NCBI RefSeq assembly: GCF_001039355.2
Contig: NW_019775647.1
Span: 678,824-729,486, forward strand
DNA: 50,663 bases
Reading direction: 5' to 3'
Source of the DNA: Lingula anatina
Lineage: Eukaryota; Brachiopoda; Lingulata; Lingulida; Lingulidae
Shown here: piece by piece, positions 22,397 through 34,723 of the stretch
How the letters are laid out: each line of letters starts with the position of its first letter
Position numbering within the stretch: the stretch's first letter is position 1
Notes under the pieces: model-generated
Database searches by the model: none
Told to the model about the DNA's origin: nothing
The model's input: only the letters and a program-made list of their open reading frames with translations
Made by a program: the position numbers and the translations under genes

Positions 22397-25300
22397 AGAT
22401 GATTTTCAGATGTTATTTTGTGCTGTTTGCAATATGTTTCGGAGGAGGCGTTCTTTCGGCAAGGTACAGCACATTTGAATTCATTTTGTTTTCTTCTGTT
22501 CTTATAAATGAATAACATTATCATATATTCGAGTTGCATACAGTACATATATGTGTATGTGCACGTCGATGCCATTCATTCTGGTACATGTATTGAGCTT
22601 AATCGTGCTTTTTTACACGGGCCATAACAAATTAAAACTATTGAAACATTTAATGTCGAGCAATTAAGCTTAGAAATTAGTATTTTTAATTTTACATGGA
22701 TATATACATGCACGTGTGCCATCTGTCTGTATATATATTGGCACGCTTGCTTTATGCTTACTTATGAAAAATCAACTTTATTTTTAAAACATTAAGTTAA
22801 CAAATAGTCGCTTTTCATGTTTCTGGGCTTTTATCTGAACTGGGCGTTTCAATCTGAAGATAAGATGAGTAGCTCTGAAGTTACAGTTATGCACAGCGTA
22901 GAGTAAGGAATAAAACCTTTTCCTTTTAACCTTATTTTTAGATCAAATATTCGATGGACATCTTTTAATAAGGGACATTAGAAATAATTACTCAGGAATG
23001 GAAATCAGGACCTTTTCGATAGATACTGACGACTGTGCAAGAATGTCGTTCTTAGTATTAACATGATTTATAAATATGTTTCCCCAATGTGTGATCACCT
23101 CTCGCTTTCATTTTTATCCTTTATTTAATGGTAGTTAAAACTTATATTTTTTTTTTATGTGTGCATCAAGAGGAGTTTCTAGGGCTAGTTTGCTTTCCAA
23201 GATTTCGTTTTTACTTAAAAATACAACAGAATCATTTAGTTGTTAGTTGAAAATGTCATTTTAATGACATTTGTACTTTGATTAATACACAGAGTACGAA
23301 TTAAAAATACTTATAGTTAAATATTGTCATATGAATAATAATCATGTATGGTAAATCATTTACAAATTTACATGTACGAGTTACGGATCTTCGTGGACCA
23401 TTTGCACGGTATTCGCGCGCTTATTCTCGTGTTATTTTTTACTCCTCTTTCCCTTCCTTTTTGGTTTTGGGGGCATAGCATTAGTTAAATGTATTAGAAA
23501 TTTTTGAGCTTGTGCGTCTTCTTGTTACTACGACGTAATTGGTCAAATACGCAAGGGGGCTGCATCGACCACCTATCCAACAGCAATATAAAAATCGGTA
23601 AAAAACGGTGGCCGTGCGAAATCATACCGAATCCTACGTATTCACGGCCTCCGTAGCCTCTACGATTTTGTCCGGCTGAAACTTTTGACAAATTTTAAAA
23701 ATTGTAAGCCCGTAGGTCGCATCAATATAGGTACGGCATAGGACAATTCCCGCACGAGCACTGTACGGCAGACTTAAGCCTGGGTCCCAACTCCACGCAC
23801 GATTTTCAGGACGTGCGTTTTTTTTAGGTTACTCTCGTCTGGCTGGGTCGTAGCTAGATCGTAGGGAAGAAATCAAGTAACAGATGATTGCAATGAATTC
23901 GCAAGAAGAAAGTGCGTGGAAAGTCCGTGAGAAGCACAGCCTCCGAACGTCAGAAGTACCTCTGCGCCTGACGGGCTTTCGCACGTGTCCCGCGCGCCCC
24001 GTGCATGCAAAGTACAAGGAGTACAGGCAACGCAAGGGCAACGCAAGTAGACGTAAGACAGTCTAGCTGACTTCCTCGTTGCTCGTCCTTTGCACGGGAA
24101 TCTTACGTGTTGAGATGTTTTGGGGAAGATATATGTAACAGTGCATGTTTGAGGAGATCATTATATCCGCAGCAGTGTTCAAAGATGATGAGCCCAATCA
24201 AACCTGGTTTGTCCCCGATGCCCCTCTCCCCCTCTTGCTCGTTGTTGTCTTTTTAGGCATTTTTAAAACTTGACATCAGAGGCAGATAATGCTTTTTCGT
24301 TCATGCCCCTTCTTTTAAACTCACGGTCCGTTCGCATGGAGTGGCCACGAAGCCCGTGAGTTCCACACGGTGGGCGCGCGGATATGCGGAGTGAGCACGT
24401 AGTGAGCAAGAAAAAAGTGCGTGTATCAAGCGCCTTAACCACGTGCATCGCAAGCACCGTAGCCACCCGGGCGCAGTGGGGAAAAAAGAGTTTCCTCAGG
24501 TGTCCCGTACGACAGGCGCACGACAGGCGAACGCTACACATTCGCATGTAATACTTTTTCCCTTTTTTTTTTTTTTTGAAAATTCGTAGACCGCACATAG
24601 CGGCTGTTGATCATGTCGAAAAATTTCTGCGTGCTGTCTGCGACCTCCAAAAGTTGCACGATGGACGTGCTCCTCACGCACGAAATCCCACGTTTTCCCC
24701 AATTTTTTGGCCGTTTGACCGCAAGTTGGGTTGGGACCCAGAATTAACGATGTCAAAAAAACCTTACGGACAATCATATTCGATTTCATTGCACGGCGCG
24801 CTTGACAAATGTAATCTAGCCTTAAAGAAATTACATGTAATGCCATGAAAACAGCTCCCCTCCAATACGCATTTTTTTTCCTCACAGGAAGAAAATCAAA
24901 ACGAAAATTTTGACATATAACGCAGGCTTGACAGAAACAGATGTACCACAGTAAGTACACGTTAATGTTGACTGATTGCAGTGAATAGTTTTTTATTTTT
25001 TTGGGGGGGAGGGGGGGGGGATATATTTTTGTATGTTCATGTAGGCCTAGTCGCCGCCAGAAACTTTTCTAACAGTTTAATTCAACAATGAGGGCCTGTT
25101 CCTTAGTTACTTCTTTGTTTAAACTCGCTACTAATTATTATTATTATGAATTTTTTTTTGCATGACTCTCAGAAGATGATATATACATATTATTACTTTT
25201 ATCATTGATTTAAAAGATAAACTGCAGCTTCGTTCGCCTAGAGCATGTTTAGTCGAAATCAATTGAAATAATGAAATAGATTTGTTTCTTCTAAATAATT

Positions 25301-28300
25301 TCACGTAAATTTTTTTCAGCTACCAAGTTCGTCGCGAAGAGTTTCTCAGAAAGCTCACCAACAACGAGATCCCGGGACATGTCGTCTGCTTGCAAGAGAT
25401 ATGGAAAGCAGACGACGTGGCAGCCATCGTCCAAGCAACCAATACGACTTTCCCCTATACCTTCAGTGCTATACACGCGGCTGATGGCACACTGGCTCAA
25501 CCTCCCTCGGTTCCTGCGTGCGAGCCTTCAAAGGTAACAGTAGCACAATTTTGTGCCGACTTTTGCTGACTAAAAATTTGCCTCAAGTCCACTTTATATT
25601 TTGTGCCTAAACATTACACGATCCATCAAAATTTTGCCCGCATCTTGACATCCACGTTAGTGGATGAATATTTTTTTTAGATATTATATTTAGATACATA
25701 ATGCAATCTGCACATTCTCCCTTTTCTGAGATAACTTGAAGGTAGCTTGCAGTATAATCTGTATGTATCTGCCGTTACTGCAGGGCAATAAAAAAAAAAC
25801 AAAAAAACTCGGGTTCTGTCCACCGAACAAACAGGTAACCAAACAACAATGAATCACGAGTCAATCGCTTTCATTCCAGATCAACCCGATGCTGCAGTGC
25901 ATACAGACCAACTGCCTCAACAGCCAGATGCCGCTCCTCGCGTGCGTTGTCATGGCGTGCAGGTCAGAGGTCAGCGCTGTTCCCCAGCAGTGTCTTGACT
26001 GTCTGGCAGCCGGTATGACATATAGAGCCTCCAGTAACACCACTGCTGCAGTCATAATGGGGCGTGTGCAGGTTTGTCTGAGTACGCCGTGGCAGACGAC
26101 CTATGGACTGCTAATCCTCAGCAAGATGCCGCTAGATTCGGAAGTAGTTGACTACCACCCCGATACCTCACTGTTCATTCCAAGGGCTTATCTCCATTCA
26201 AAAGTAAGCTTGTTTAACTTTTTCAAACTTTTTGTTGTTGTTGTTGTTGTGATGTCCCTCCCCCCCAAAAAAAAAAAAATAAATAAATAAATAAAAATAA
26301 AGAAAGAAAATTAAACCGTGAAATTAAGATACCTCGATTCCGACGATATATAATCGGGTTGAAGATACCCTTCCAGTCTGTTGTAAAGCTAGTCGGACAG
26401 CCACGGTGATCTCACTATTCATACAATATATGTACGTGTTCTTTTTTAACAATTGCATATTAACTGTCGGTATACTTCATTCTCTTTTATAGATTGGATC
26501 ATGCCACTTTTTCTGCACTCATTTGACCGGCGAACTGAGCGACGCAGCTTATCTTGACGGTAGGACTGAAATTTGTTTTTGTTTAAAATTTTTATAAAAT
26601 TAATTCCATAATTAATTAGTTGATTTGAATGAATGAATGAATGAATGAATGAATGAATGACCAATTTCGAATACTGTTACTTCAGATCTTTTGGGCTAAC
26701 AGTGTCATTAACGTTTAATTACATTTAAAGCAGATTGCCCAAAAATATGTATGTTTGTGAGTGCATAACGAACCCAGTAATTATTAACCAATATGTTTCC
26801 AAAAAGGGAGTGGGTGGATTCAATCAACAATTGCAATAAACGCGCATTTTTGGCGATTTTATGTGTATTTCCCCCGCCACAGATGGCTACCCCCACACGT
26901 GGCTCAAAGATTACCATGTAAGAGTTTGTGTGAAGCATACGTATAGTTGTATTTAAGCGACACAGATCTACGATATTTTCAGTATCAGTACTGAATAAGA
27001 TCCCCTTCCAACGCCTTCCGTAAAATGGTCGTAGATTGCCAGTGTTTTCTTACGGCAGACTAGTCGAGCTCCCTCGCATGATATTTTGATGCTTTCGGTG
27101 TTTGTGAACGGTGTCTCTTTTCATTCGGTACACACTCTAGATTTAGCCCACATGGAGGAGCAGACGATTTAACTTATCGTGGGTCGGCACTGTTTATAGC
27201 ATGCCCACATAACCATTATATATTCAGACAGAACATGAAAATAATGTTTCCATTCTATGCAGATGCTGGCATTTCTATTAGATTAGCTATCAGATGGTTT
27301 CTGGTGCTTTGCTTGCATGGAGAGTCCGATATGACTGATTTTTCAACTGGCAGCTATACAACGGGTAGTTTTGAGACAATACCTTAACTTAGATAATGAT
27401 CACCAAATATGTCTCTCCACATATGATAATTGTGTGGCCTGTTTTATAGTAAAATAAATCCATATAAAGAAAACTTTTATCCAAAACATTTTCCATGTCT
27501 TTCTTGCAATAAATGAATGATAAACATTGATTATTGTAAATAAATAAATAAACTGGACGTAATTTTTAATCTTATTCAAATATTTGGGCATGTATTCCCA
27601 ATTTAACTGAGGTCAAAGAAGATTATACTAGTATAGCTTTTATATAAGTATTGGTTCAGTTTCCCATTGTGAAATAGGCTCCTGCTTTTCAATTTATAGT
27701 TTATACCCACATACACACTATTTAGGTATAAATGTAAATAGCTTTTATGCGGGTTAATGGATGCAGCTAAGAGCAGTGCCATTATTTTCTTACTGAATTC
27801 AGTGTCTCTGATATTCTCTTAACATTATTTATTTAGTCTGAAATATATTACTGGCTTCTTTTAATTTCTTTATGTAATCATAACAATAATAGTAATAATA
27901 ATAATAATGTTTATGTGGTCATGGTCCTTAGATCCCTCGGCTCCCTGCAATTAAGACTGCTGTGTTGAAAAAAATGGGGCAAGGTCAGGGGAAGAGTTCG
28001 GCCCTTATCCCTCCTCTCCGGCTATATGTTTATTATACGTTACTCAAAATGCGGAGCATATTCCATATTAGGTAATTCTTTCTTTTCAGTTGGACCTTTC
28101 AGCACCTTCCAAGAACAGAATTTGTACCAAACTGGTACTCTGCTGAATGCTGCCAACCGGTTTTTGCCCCGTGTCGTTTTGGCTGGTGATTTCAACGTCG
28201 GGAAAGCCGTCCCTGAAGACAGTGTATCAAGCGTGCAACTCAATTCCTACAAGCTTCTCACCCAGAACTTCAAGACTCGTTACGTGAACTGCACGTATTG

Positions 28301-28944
28301 TGGCACTAACCAGCTTGCTGATTCACCGAATTACAATTTTGCGCTTGACCACGTGTTTGTACCAAATTTAGAAGATCCCAACACAACACGCTTTACGATC
28401 AAGGTTGGTATTAAGCCCTTGCATCAGCAGAAAAAAATAAACGTATTTGGAGTAGTTATAAACTTATTCCCAATTTTTTACATTGGTATTGAAAATATTA
28501 ATATAGTTTTTATCTGCCATGACTGCCTCGTTTTCCTTAACACCCACCCTCTTGGGATATATATATATATATAGGCACCTTGTATTTCAGATGGGAAACC
28601 GCAATGGGGATTCTCTCATTTTCTAGCACACTTACGTTCTGGGGCACCCGTGTCTTAACGTCCATAGTTAAAGCTACTAGGACAGAAACAATCACTGACT
28701 GCATTTTATACCATTTTCCACATCAAATTAAATGAAACCATATATATATATCCGCTTAATAGTTGTCACTCAATTTTCCTTATTAAATGAAACTAACATT
28801 TGTTTGTACATGTATGTTAAGGTATGTATGTATTATTTTCAGACTGCGTCGATAGAATTGGACGGCAAAGTGCCTGACCAAGATTACAGCATGTCCGACC
28901 ACTTTGCATACCTAATCGGTTTTGAGGTTCGTTACACAGGCTAA
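22393..28944 (+). CDS. Type 2 secreted EEP-superfamily phosphodiesterase, copy B (intact)
   Basis: Seven exons: 22393-22463, 24888-24950, 25320-25533, 25880-26203, 26493-26559, 28090-28403 and 28843-28944. All have GT-AG borders with phases 2, 2, 0, 0, 1, 0, giving 384 residues. Exon 1 encodes a signal peptide (MKMIFRCYFVLFAICFGGG, cleavage near VLSA). The EEP active-site set is complete: TYNAG (Asn35), LQEIW (Glu71), FFCTHL (His234), AGDFNVG (Asp280, Asn282), LDHVFVP (Asp333) and MSDHFA (Asp370, His371). Exon 4 adds a cysteine-rich insert (Cys123, 128, 138, 143, 154, 157) not found in classical DNase I or sphingomyelinase. Four N-x-T/C sequons (around 86, exon 4, 313, 344) fit a secreted glycoprotein. 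The family suggests a metal-dependent phosphodiesterase acting outside the cell; substrate and role are not known. Confidence 0.92.
23774..24747. mobile_element. Possible inverted-repeat element in intron 1 of copy B
   Basis: The left end TTAAGCCTGGGTCCCAACT is inverted at the right end (AGTTGGGTTGGGACCCAG then AATTAA). The interior is GC-richer than the rest of the intron and contains many CGCACG and CGTGCG motifs but no convincing open frame. A related but rearranged copy is present in copy C intron 1 (about 36434-38042). Confidence 0.55.
26635..26660. repeat. GAAT tetranucleotide microsatellite
   Basis: About six GAAT units in intron 5 of copy B. The homologous place in copy C (about 41766) has only one. 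Confidence 0.8.
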
Positions 28945-29880
28945 TACAGCATACCCGCCGAAGATGTATGTGCTACAAGGCCGGGCGACATGATTCTTCA
29001 CACAAAATTTAAGGCACCACCTAGAGTGTGTAAGCCTATACGCCGGTGATGCAATGAGAACCTTTCCTGTGGGGTATACCATATTATTCAGAGTTATTTT
29101 GCGATATGTTGATTTCCTCCTGTAACATTATTTATTTACGCGGCATCAGGCCTACCCAACTACCAGACTCGGCACCTAAGGATCCTGAATAAACCGGTAT
29201 ATCGGACCACACTACCCGTTTTCAAGGTGTGTGTCAGATCGCATTTCGGAGTATCAGCCAGAACACCGACAGGATGAGCCCTGACATGCTCGGCTGTCAC
29301 CTTGATTGGATAGTAAACGATTGTCGTAAAATCGCTATATGATTTTAAAACCGGGTGCATAATTTTGAAAGCCACCTAGATGCACCTTAGACTGCCACAT
29401 TAATCTAATACAATGCAAAAAAGCCCTGTCAAAAGTGGTTAAAACATTCAAACCGAATGTCGTAAAGTCCCCATATATCCCCATAGAGACAATAAAATAG
29501 AGTACTCTAAAGTAAAAGTACAGTTTAAGGTTGTTCAGCCGAGCGTGGATGAGCCCGCAGTCGTGCTACAAAATTTGCTCTGGGGGATGATACTCCGAAA
29601 TGCGATCTGACAAAATCAATATGAATAAATGTGAATAAATCAATATTCTTCGGCTTAAAGATTGATGTTGTCTTTTTTAATATTCTTAAGGAAACAAAAA
29701 CAATTTCAGTTGCTATGATGTAGACGAGATGATTCCATCGTTTGTCCTTTTGCAGATACATTTTGCTGATGCAATTGGTCGCAGGGAGGATTTATAAATT
29801 ATTGCAATTTTCTGGCCCAGACATTACCCAAATAATATTAGGAAAAATGTTCATTAGCTTGGTTGTTGGATATACATGAA
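28945..29880. other. 3' flank of copy B
   Basis: The first 200 bp match the 3' flank of copy C (44986-45187), and 29620-29830 matches 46370-46580. Between these the two units differ: unit 1 carries a 24-bp-TIR element (29233-29611), unit 2 about 1.2 kb of other sequence. AATAAA at 29188-29193 is a possible polyadenylation signal for copy B. Confidence 0.6.
29233..29611. mobile_element. MITE-like element with exact 24-bp terminal inverted repeats
   Basis: GTCAGATCGCATTTCGGAGT begins a 24-bp sequence at 29233-29256 that occurs exactly inverted at 29588-29611. It is 379 bp long. The corresponding 3' flank of copy C lacks it, so it inserted after the unit duplication or was lost from unit 2. Confidence 0.8.
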
Positions 29881-30267
29881 AATTCTCAAACACAAGCCTA
29901 AAAATTTCCGTACCGTTAGCTTACGGCCAACCTGGTCGAAGGCCTTCATCAGACTAATGTGAGTAGTTGTTCACACTCACTGAGCGCTAGGTGGCATAGC
30001 GGCCATGACCCTTTTATAAATTGCCATGACTGTAATTCCTTTTACATTGGTGAGACAGGTAGACAGTTGAAGACCAGGGTTATTGAACATATGAAATCAG
30101 TGACTGTAGGCAATACCAGCTCTGCCATTTCTGAACATGTAATAGACACCGGCCACAGTATCGACTGGAATTCAACTAAGATCCTTGAATCTGAATCAGC
30201 CAACATCCCGCGAAAAATACGAGAGGCTATCAACATCAGCCGTCACCAGCCACCCATGAATAGAGAC
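29870..30267 (+). mobile_element. Penelope-like retroelement fragment, GIY-YIG endonuclease region
   Basis: The plus-strand frame encodes a C-x2-C pair (INCHDCNSFYIGETGRQL) with the GIY-YIG-type core YIG, then TRVIEH, and downstream HVIDTGHSIDW and IREAINISRHQPPMNRD. This order is typical of the C-terminal endonuclease domain of Penelope-like elements. No reverse-transcriptase part is seen upstream, so it is a 5'-truncated copy, and the right side runs into an assembly gap. The preceding segment with GAAGGCCTTCATCAGA could be element sequence as well. Confidence 0.8.
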
Positions 30268-30641
30268 NNNNNNNNNNNNNNNNNNNNNNNNNNNNNNNNN
30301 NNNNNNNNNNNNNNNNNNNNNNNNNNNNNNNNNNNNNNNNNNNNNNNNNNNNNNNNNNNNNNNNNNNNNNNNNNNNNNNNNNNNNNNNNNNNNNNNNNNN
30401 NNNNNNNNNNNNNNNNNNNNNNNNNNNNNNNNNNNNNNNNNNNNNNNNNNNNNNNNNNNNNNNNNNNNNNNNNNNNNNNNNNNNNNNNNNNNNNNNNNNN
30501 NNNNNNNNNNNNNNNNNNNNNNNNNNNNNNNNNNNNNNNNNNNNNNNNNNNNNNNNNNNNNNNNNNNNNNNNNNNNNNNNNNNNNNNNNNNNNNNNNNNN
30601 NNNNNNNNNNNNNNNNNNNNNNNNNNNNNNNNNNNNNNNNN
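30268..30641. other. Assembly gap (N run)
   Basis: 374 N bases interrupt the Penelope-like fragment. Sequence resumes in poly-G and then TTTATT repeats (about 30670-30720), both hard to assemble. The open frame that appears to cross the gap is an artefact. Confidence 0.95.
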
Positions 30642-31297
30642 GGGGGGGGGGATCTACCTGACATTTATTGTCTTTTATTTATTTATTTATTTATTCTATT
30701 TTATTTTATTTTATTTTATTTTGACGCTTTCGAGTGAGTAAACGAGGAGACAGATATTGGTGTTTGACCTTGTCCGAAACCCCGTAGACGCTAAATCTAT
30801 CAGGTAACACTAAAATCCAAAGATATTTCTATAAGTATGAGAAGTATAACTTTTATAAGTGTTTCTATATTTGGTATATAATACGCTTTAAAACAAAGTT
30901 GTCTTAATTTTTTGCATTGATTGAATGGCACAAATAACCGCGCATCCCAAAGAAATGGTAAATGTACCTTTTAACAGAAATGGCATGGATGAAAAGATAA
31001 AATAAACCACACTTCTATTGACAATTATAATAATCATTAACATAAATTGAAAGCTGCAAGGTTGAGGGGGGGGGGGTATAAGGCGTAAGTTCCGTTTTTC
31101 CGCCTGAAAGTGGCTGAGTGAGAACCCCGATTTTACAAGCAGTGGTCCCCGGTCCAAAGTTTTTTAATCAGGTTGTTGATACAACAATGCATATTTATTG
31201 TTTCAAAAAGCATACTCAAAAGTTAGTTTTGCCGACAAACGAGGGCAGGAAAATTCGCGCTTTTGTGATCTCTTCACAACAGGTGGTTAGAAATTGA
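30642..31297. other. Right end of duplicated unit 1 and junction to unit 2
   Basis: 30722-30905 matches 46675-46830, starting CGCTTTCGAGTGAGTAAACG, and marks the right end of unit 1. From 30906 to about 31297 I see no gene and no match to unit 2; a poly-G run lies near 31066-31076. Confidence 0.6.
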
Positions 31298-32314
31298 TGT
31301 ACCTCAGGATTGTCTTAGATGCATCCTCGACAAGCAGTCAACGAGAGCAGCAAACGACCTAGTAGCCGTAGTGGAGCGATTACAGCAGTGCGTGATAACC
31401 TCGTGGCAGACAACATTCGGTCTCCTGGTTCTCTTTTGTATTCTCCAGATACAAAAGTTCCACTTTTTTTGTACTCACATACATGTAACACCTGATTTCG
31501 ACAACACAGACTATCGGGAAGGTAAGGATGATTTTTGTCATCGAAATTGGTAATCAGTTCTGATCTCCAATTGATGATGGGTCATCTAAAATCTTCAATA
31601 TGCACCCTTTTAAAAAAGTTACGGTATGTAAACTGTATTGAGCACCACAGGGGTGTTACAAAACCTTATAACCATTGACAATTGGCTGATACTGAGGCAC
31701 TATAAACTAAAATTACATTAAACCACAGCGTGCACCGCTTGAAAAATTCAAACTCATTTAGGTTCTCTTTTTTCCACACGATTTATCGAAAACACTTTTT
31801 TCAGTTGGACCGTTCAACACCTGTAAGGAACAAGCGTTGTACGAGACCGGCACTTTACTGAACGCCAGTCTCCACCTGCCCAATGTAATAGTGGCCGGTA
31901 CGTGACTTCAACGCTGGACTCTCCATTCCCGAGCGCAACTTGTCCAGTTACAACCCAAATTTGTACAAATTGCTTGCCCAGAATCACTGTTCGCCGTACC
32001 TAGAACGCGGTGGCACTTTCACTTATTGCCAAACAACTGGGCTTGAGTCTTACGGGCCGGAAAACATGGCGATCAACCACGTGTTTGTACCCAAGTCCCT
32101 GTTAAAGTTGACTCCAGATGCCTTGAGGTTTACAGTTAAGGTAGGTTATTCTTGAAAGCAAAAATATAGTAAAATAAAGTAAATCACTCTCACAGCTTTT
32201 AGTTTCCTGATATTTCAGAAAGTATCAAGAGTATTGGACTCGCCTCTCCGAGATATGGACCACTATGGTGTTTCTGTGGTAGTTCAGCGCTGTTCCTGCT
32301 TCTTGTGGTGGTGA
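31298..32314 (+). pseudogene. Type 1 EEP phosphodiesterase pseudogene, copy D
   Basis: Remnants of exons 4 to 7 of a type 1 gene. Exon 4 is entered in the middle (VPQDC onward, 31298) and ends abruptly after LLVL at 31433, where sequence jumps to the end of intron 4. Exon 5 (31449-31521) carries FHFFCTH. Exon 6 (31805-32140) has an extra ACGT at 31900-31903, which creates a TGA just before the GDFN-type motif, and has INHVFVP in place of the expected Asp-His. Exon 7 (32219-32314) has lost five codons including the Ser of SDH and has TGG changed to TGA near the end. Exons 1-3 are absent. It shows what the unseen exons 5 and 6 of copy A should look like. Confidence 0.85.
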
Positions 32315-34369
32315 CCATGGAGTAGATGTTGAACCACCTGTCATCAAATAGAACGTTCAACGGAAACCGACTTCGGGACTGGAACGTCAACTCTCCAAGC
32401 TAATAATCTAAATTTTGGTTAAAGAGACGGAAGGGGTGGGGGTTGGGGGTTGACTGAAATGTTTTATTCTTATCAGAATTTCAACCTTAGTTACCCCGAA
32501 GACTGGATGTGTTGTTTATAAACATAGGATTTATTATATTTAGAATTGCAGTTTTTACGATGTACATGTACCTATAGCGGTTTATTTGGCTGCATGAAGC
32601 CAAATAATTCTTTTCGAGAAAGTGATTTTGAATGTCGTGTAATTTAAACAATTCAAGAGACACAATACACAGGAAGGTAAACTTATATGTACATGAAAAG
32701 TAATTGTAAGAAAGCTTTTGCACAAAATGTTCACATTTCTGTGGTTCTTTTAATTTCCCGCGTCTTTCTTATCTATATAAATAGGACTGTTAGTAATATG
32801 ATACTACAAAGCCAAAAGCGGGTGAATTTAAGTCGCAACATGATGATATTAACAAATATCGTTCGAACTTTTGATACTTTATTTGGTACATTCCCTAATG
32901 GAAATGGCTCCTTACTCATACACAAAAAAATACTGTATCCCAATTCTTTATGCCAGGATATTCCTTTAACTCATTTTGACAGTTCCGTTATCCCCTATTT
33001 AAGCGGAGCGGTGGACCCCAGTATGAATATGGTACCTAAGATATGGACATCTTCAAATTTTAGTGCTTTAAATATTTCTTTTTGTGAGAACCGTTAATTT
33101 AATGCATCAGACGAGTCATATCTATCTGGGTCATATACTGGTTATCAACAACAGATTTGCCATAACGTTATACTAAAACGCCACCCCTTCACTTCTACGG
33201 ATTTCAGAATTGAATTTTTGATTCAATTACGCTTATATGTTTAACCAAGGTTTTGTAATCAAACTTTCCTTTTCCGTCTTGATGTGAAGTACTGCATGTA
33301 TTTTATACTACAACCTTTCTCTTTTCGAATGAAATATCGCAGCTGCAGCTGATACATTTCATCATAGACTTCGCCTCGCCAGGTAAATAATCCAATGTGC
33401 TGCTTATTTACCTGTAATTTTACTGAGCTTTCAGCTGCCAGCAGCTCTGCCGACCTATTTCTCTCATTTCTCATCAGGAAACTATTTGATTACAACTGAT
33501 CATCATTATCAGTAATTGTCAGTGTTGTCATTGTGGTCATATAAGGGAACATTGTAGCATTACAAATTTACATGTCCAGAGAAATTAAAGGTAAATAATG
33601 TCTGATCGGCGTTATATTGGCCAGCGAATGATGAGTGAGGGAAATACGGCTACTATTTATGATACCAAATAAATGAAGTAAACTGTTATGGTATCTTGTT
33701 TGCCCTGGTAAATCACACGGTTTTGTAATATCTATGTTCTTGGCTTTAACAGTCCCCTGTATATATATTTTCTTTAATTCACAAAGTGCAGTCTTGATCA
33801 CCTTTAATTCGGATTTCCATGTCTCCTAATGCTTTTATGTATGATTAGCACTGCCTAATGTAGATTTATTTTTTGAAAGAAACAGCAAATGTCTCTGCTC
33901 AAGTTATTGTCACTTTTGTGCCCTTTTTGTCACTGTTTTACCATCCCGAGTCCACCTGGATATTTATTTTGATGATTTTCCTATGAGATTATAGACACAT
34001 ACACATACGTATGACAGAAGTCTGACTGTGTTCTAAAACTTTACCCACATAACGTTAACGGCTGACGGCTTAGCCAGGAGTGAAAATGCTTGTTCTTTAC
34101 TTATATATACTGGCGCTTTTAATGGCATTATCTTTTTGATTGGATTAAAAAGGTACTATATGTTTATTGCATATGTAACGCAGCTAGATTTACTACAGAG
34201 GTAATATATTAATATATCAAACGGGATTTTATTATTGCCATCTGCTTCAGAAATTGAGCTCTCACGTGAGCTGCGAGATTTTCACGGCGATTTTGTCTGC
34301 TGTTTTATTTCCACGAGCTCACAGTTTGCCCGGGGTGCGGACAGAACGCATGACAGCTGTGACACAGAG
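32315..34369. other. Spacer between pseudogene D and copy C
   Basis: Near-collinear with 19938-22392, with scattered substitutions and small indels. No gene is seen. The final 180 bp, including TATATTAATATATC and CTCACGTGAGC, match the putative promoter region of copy B closely. Confidence 0.75.
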
Positions 34370-34373
34370 ATGA
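34350..34373 (+). promoter_or_regulatory. Seven-codon upstream ORF overlapping the copy C start
   Basis: Same MTAVTQR frame and same ATGA overlap with the main start as at copy B. Both copies keep it, although their spacer DNA has accumulated differences. Confidence 0.5.
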
Positions 34374-34666
34374 AGATGATTTTCAGATGTTATTTTGTGC
34401 TGATTGCAATATCTTTCAGAGGAGGCGTTCTTTCGGCAAGGTACAGCACATTTGAATTCATTTTGTTTTCTTTTTTTCTTATAAATGAATAGCATTATCA
34501 TATATTCGAGTTGCATACATATATGTGTATGTGCACGTCGATGCCATTCTTTTCTGGTACATGTATTGAGCATAATCGTGCTTTTTTTACACGGGCCATA
34601 ACAAATTAAAACTATTGAAGTATTTTATGTCGAGCAATTAAGCTTAGAAATTAGTATTTTAAATTT

Positions 34667-34723
<57 letters not shown>

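Noticed and set aside
29959-30741. 260-residue gene across the gap
   Set aside because: The frame is artificially continued by N bases; only the Penelope-like part before the gap is supported.
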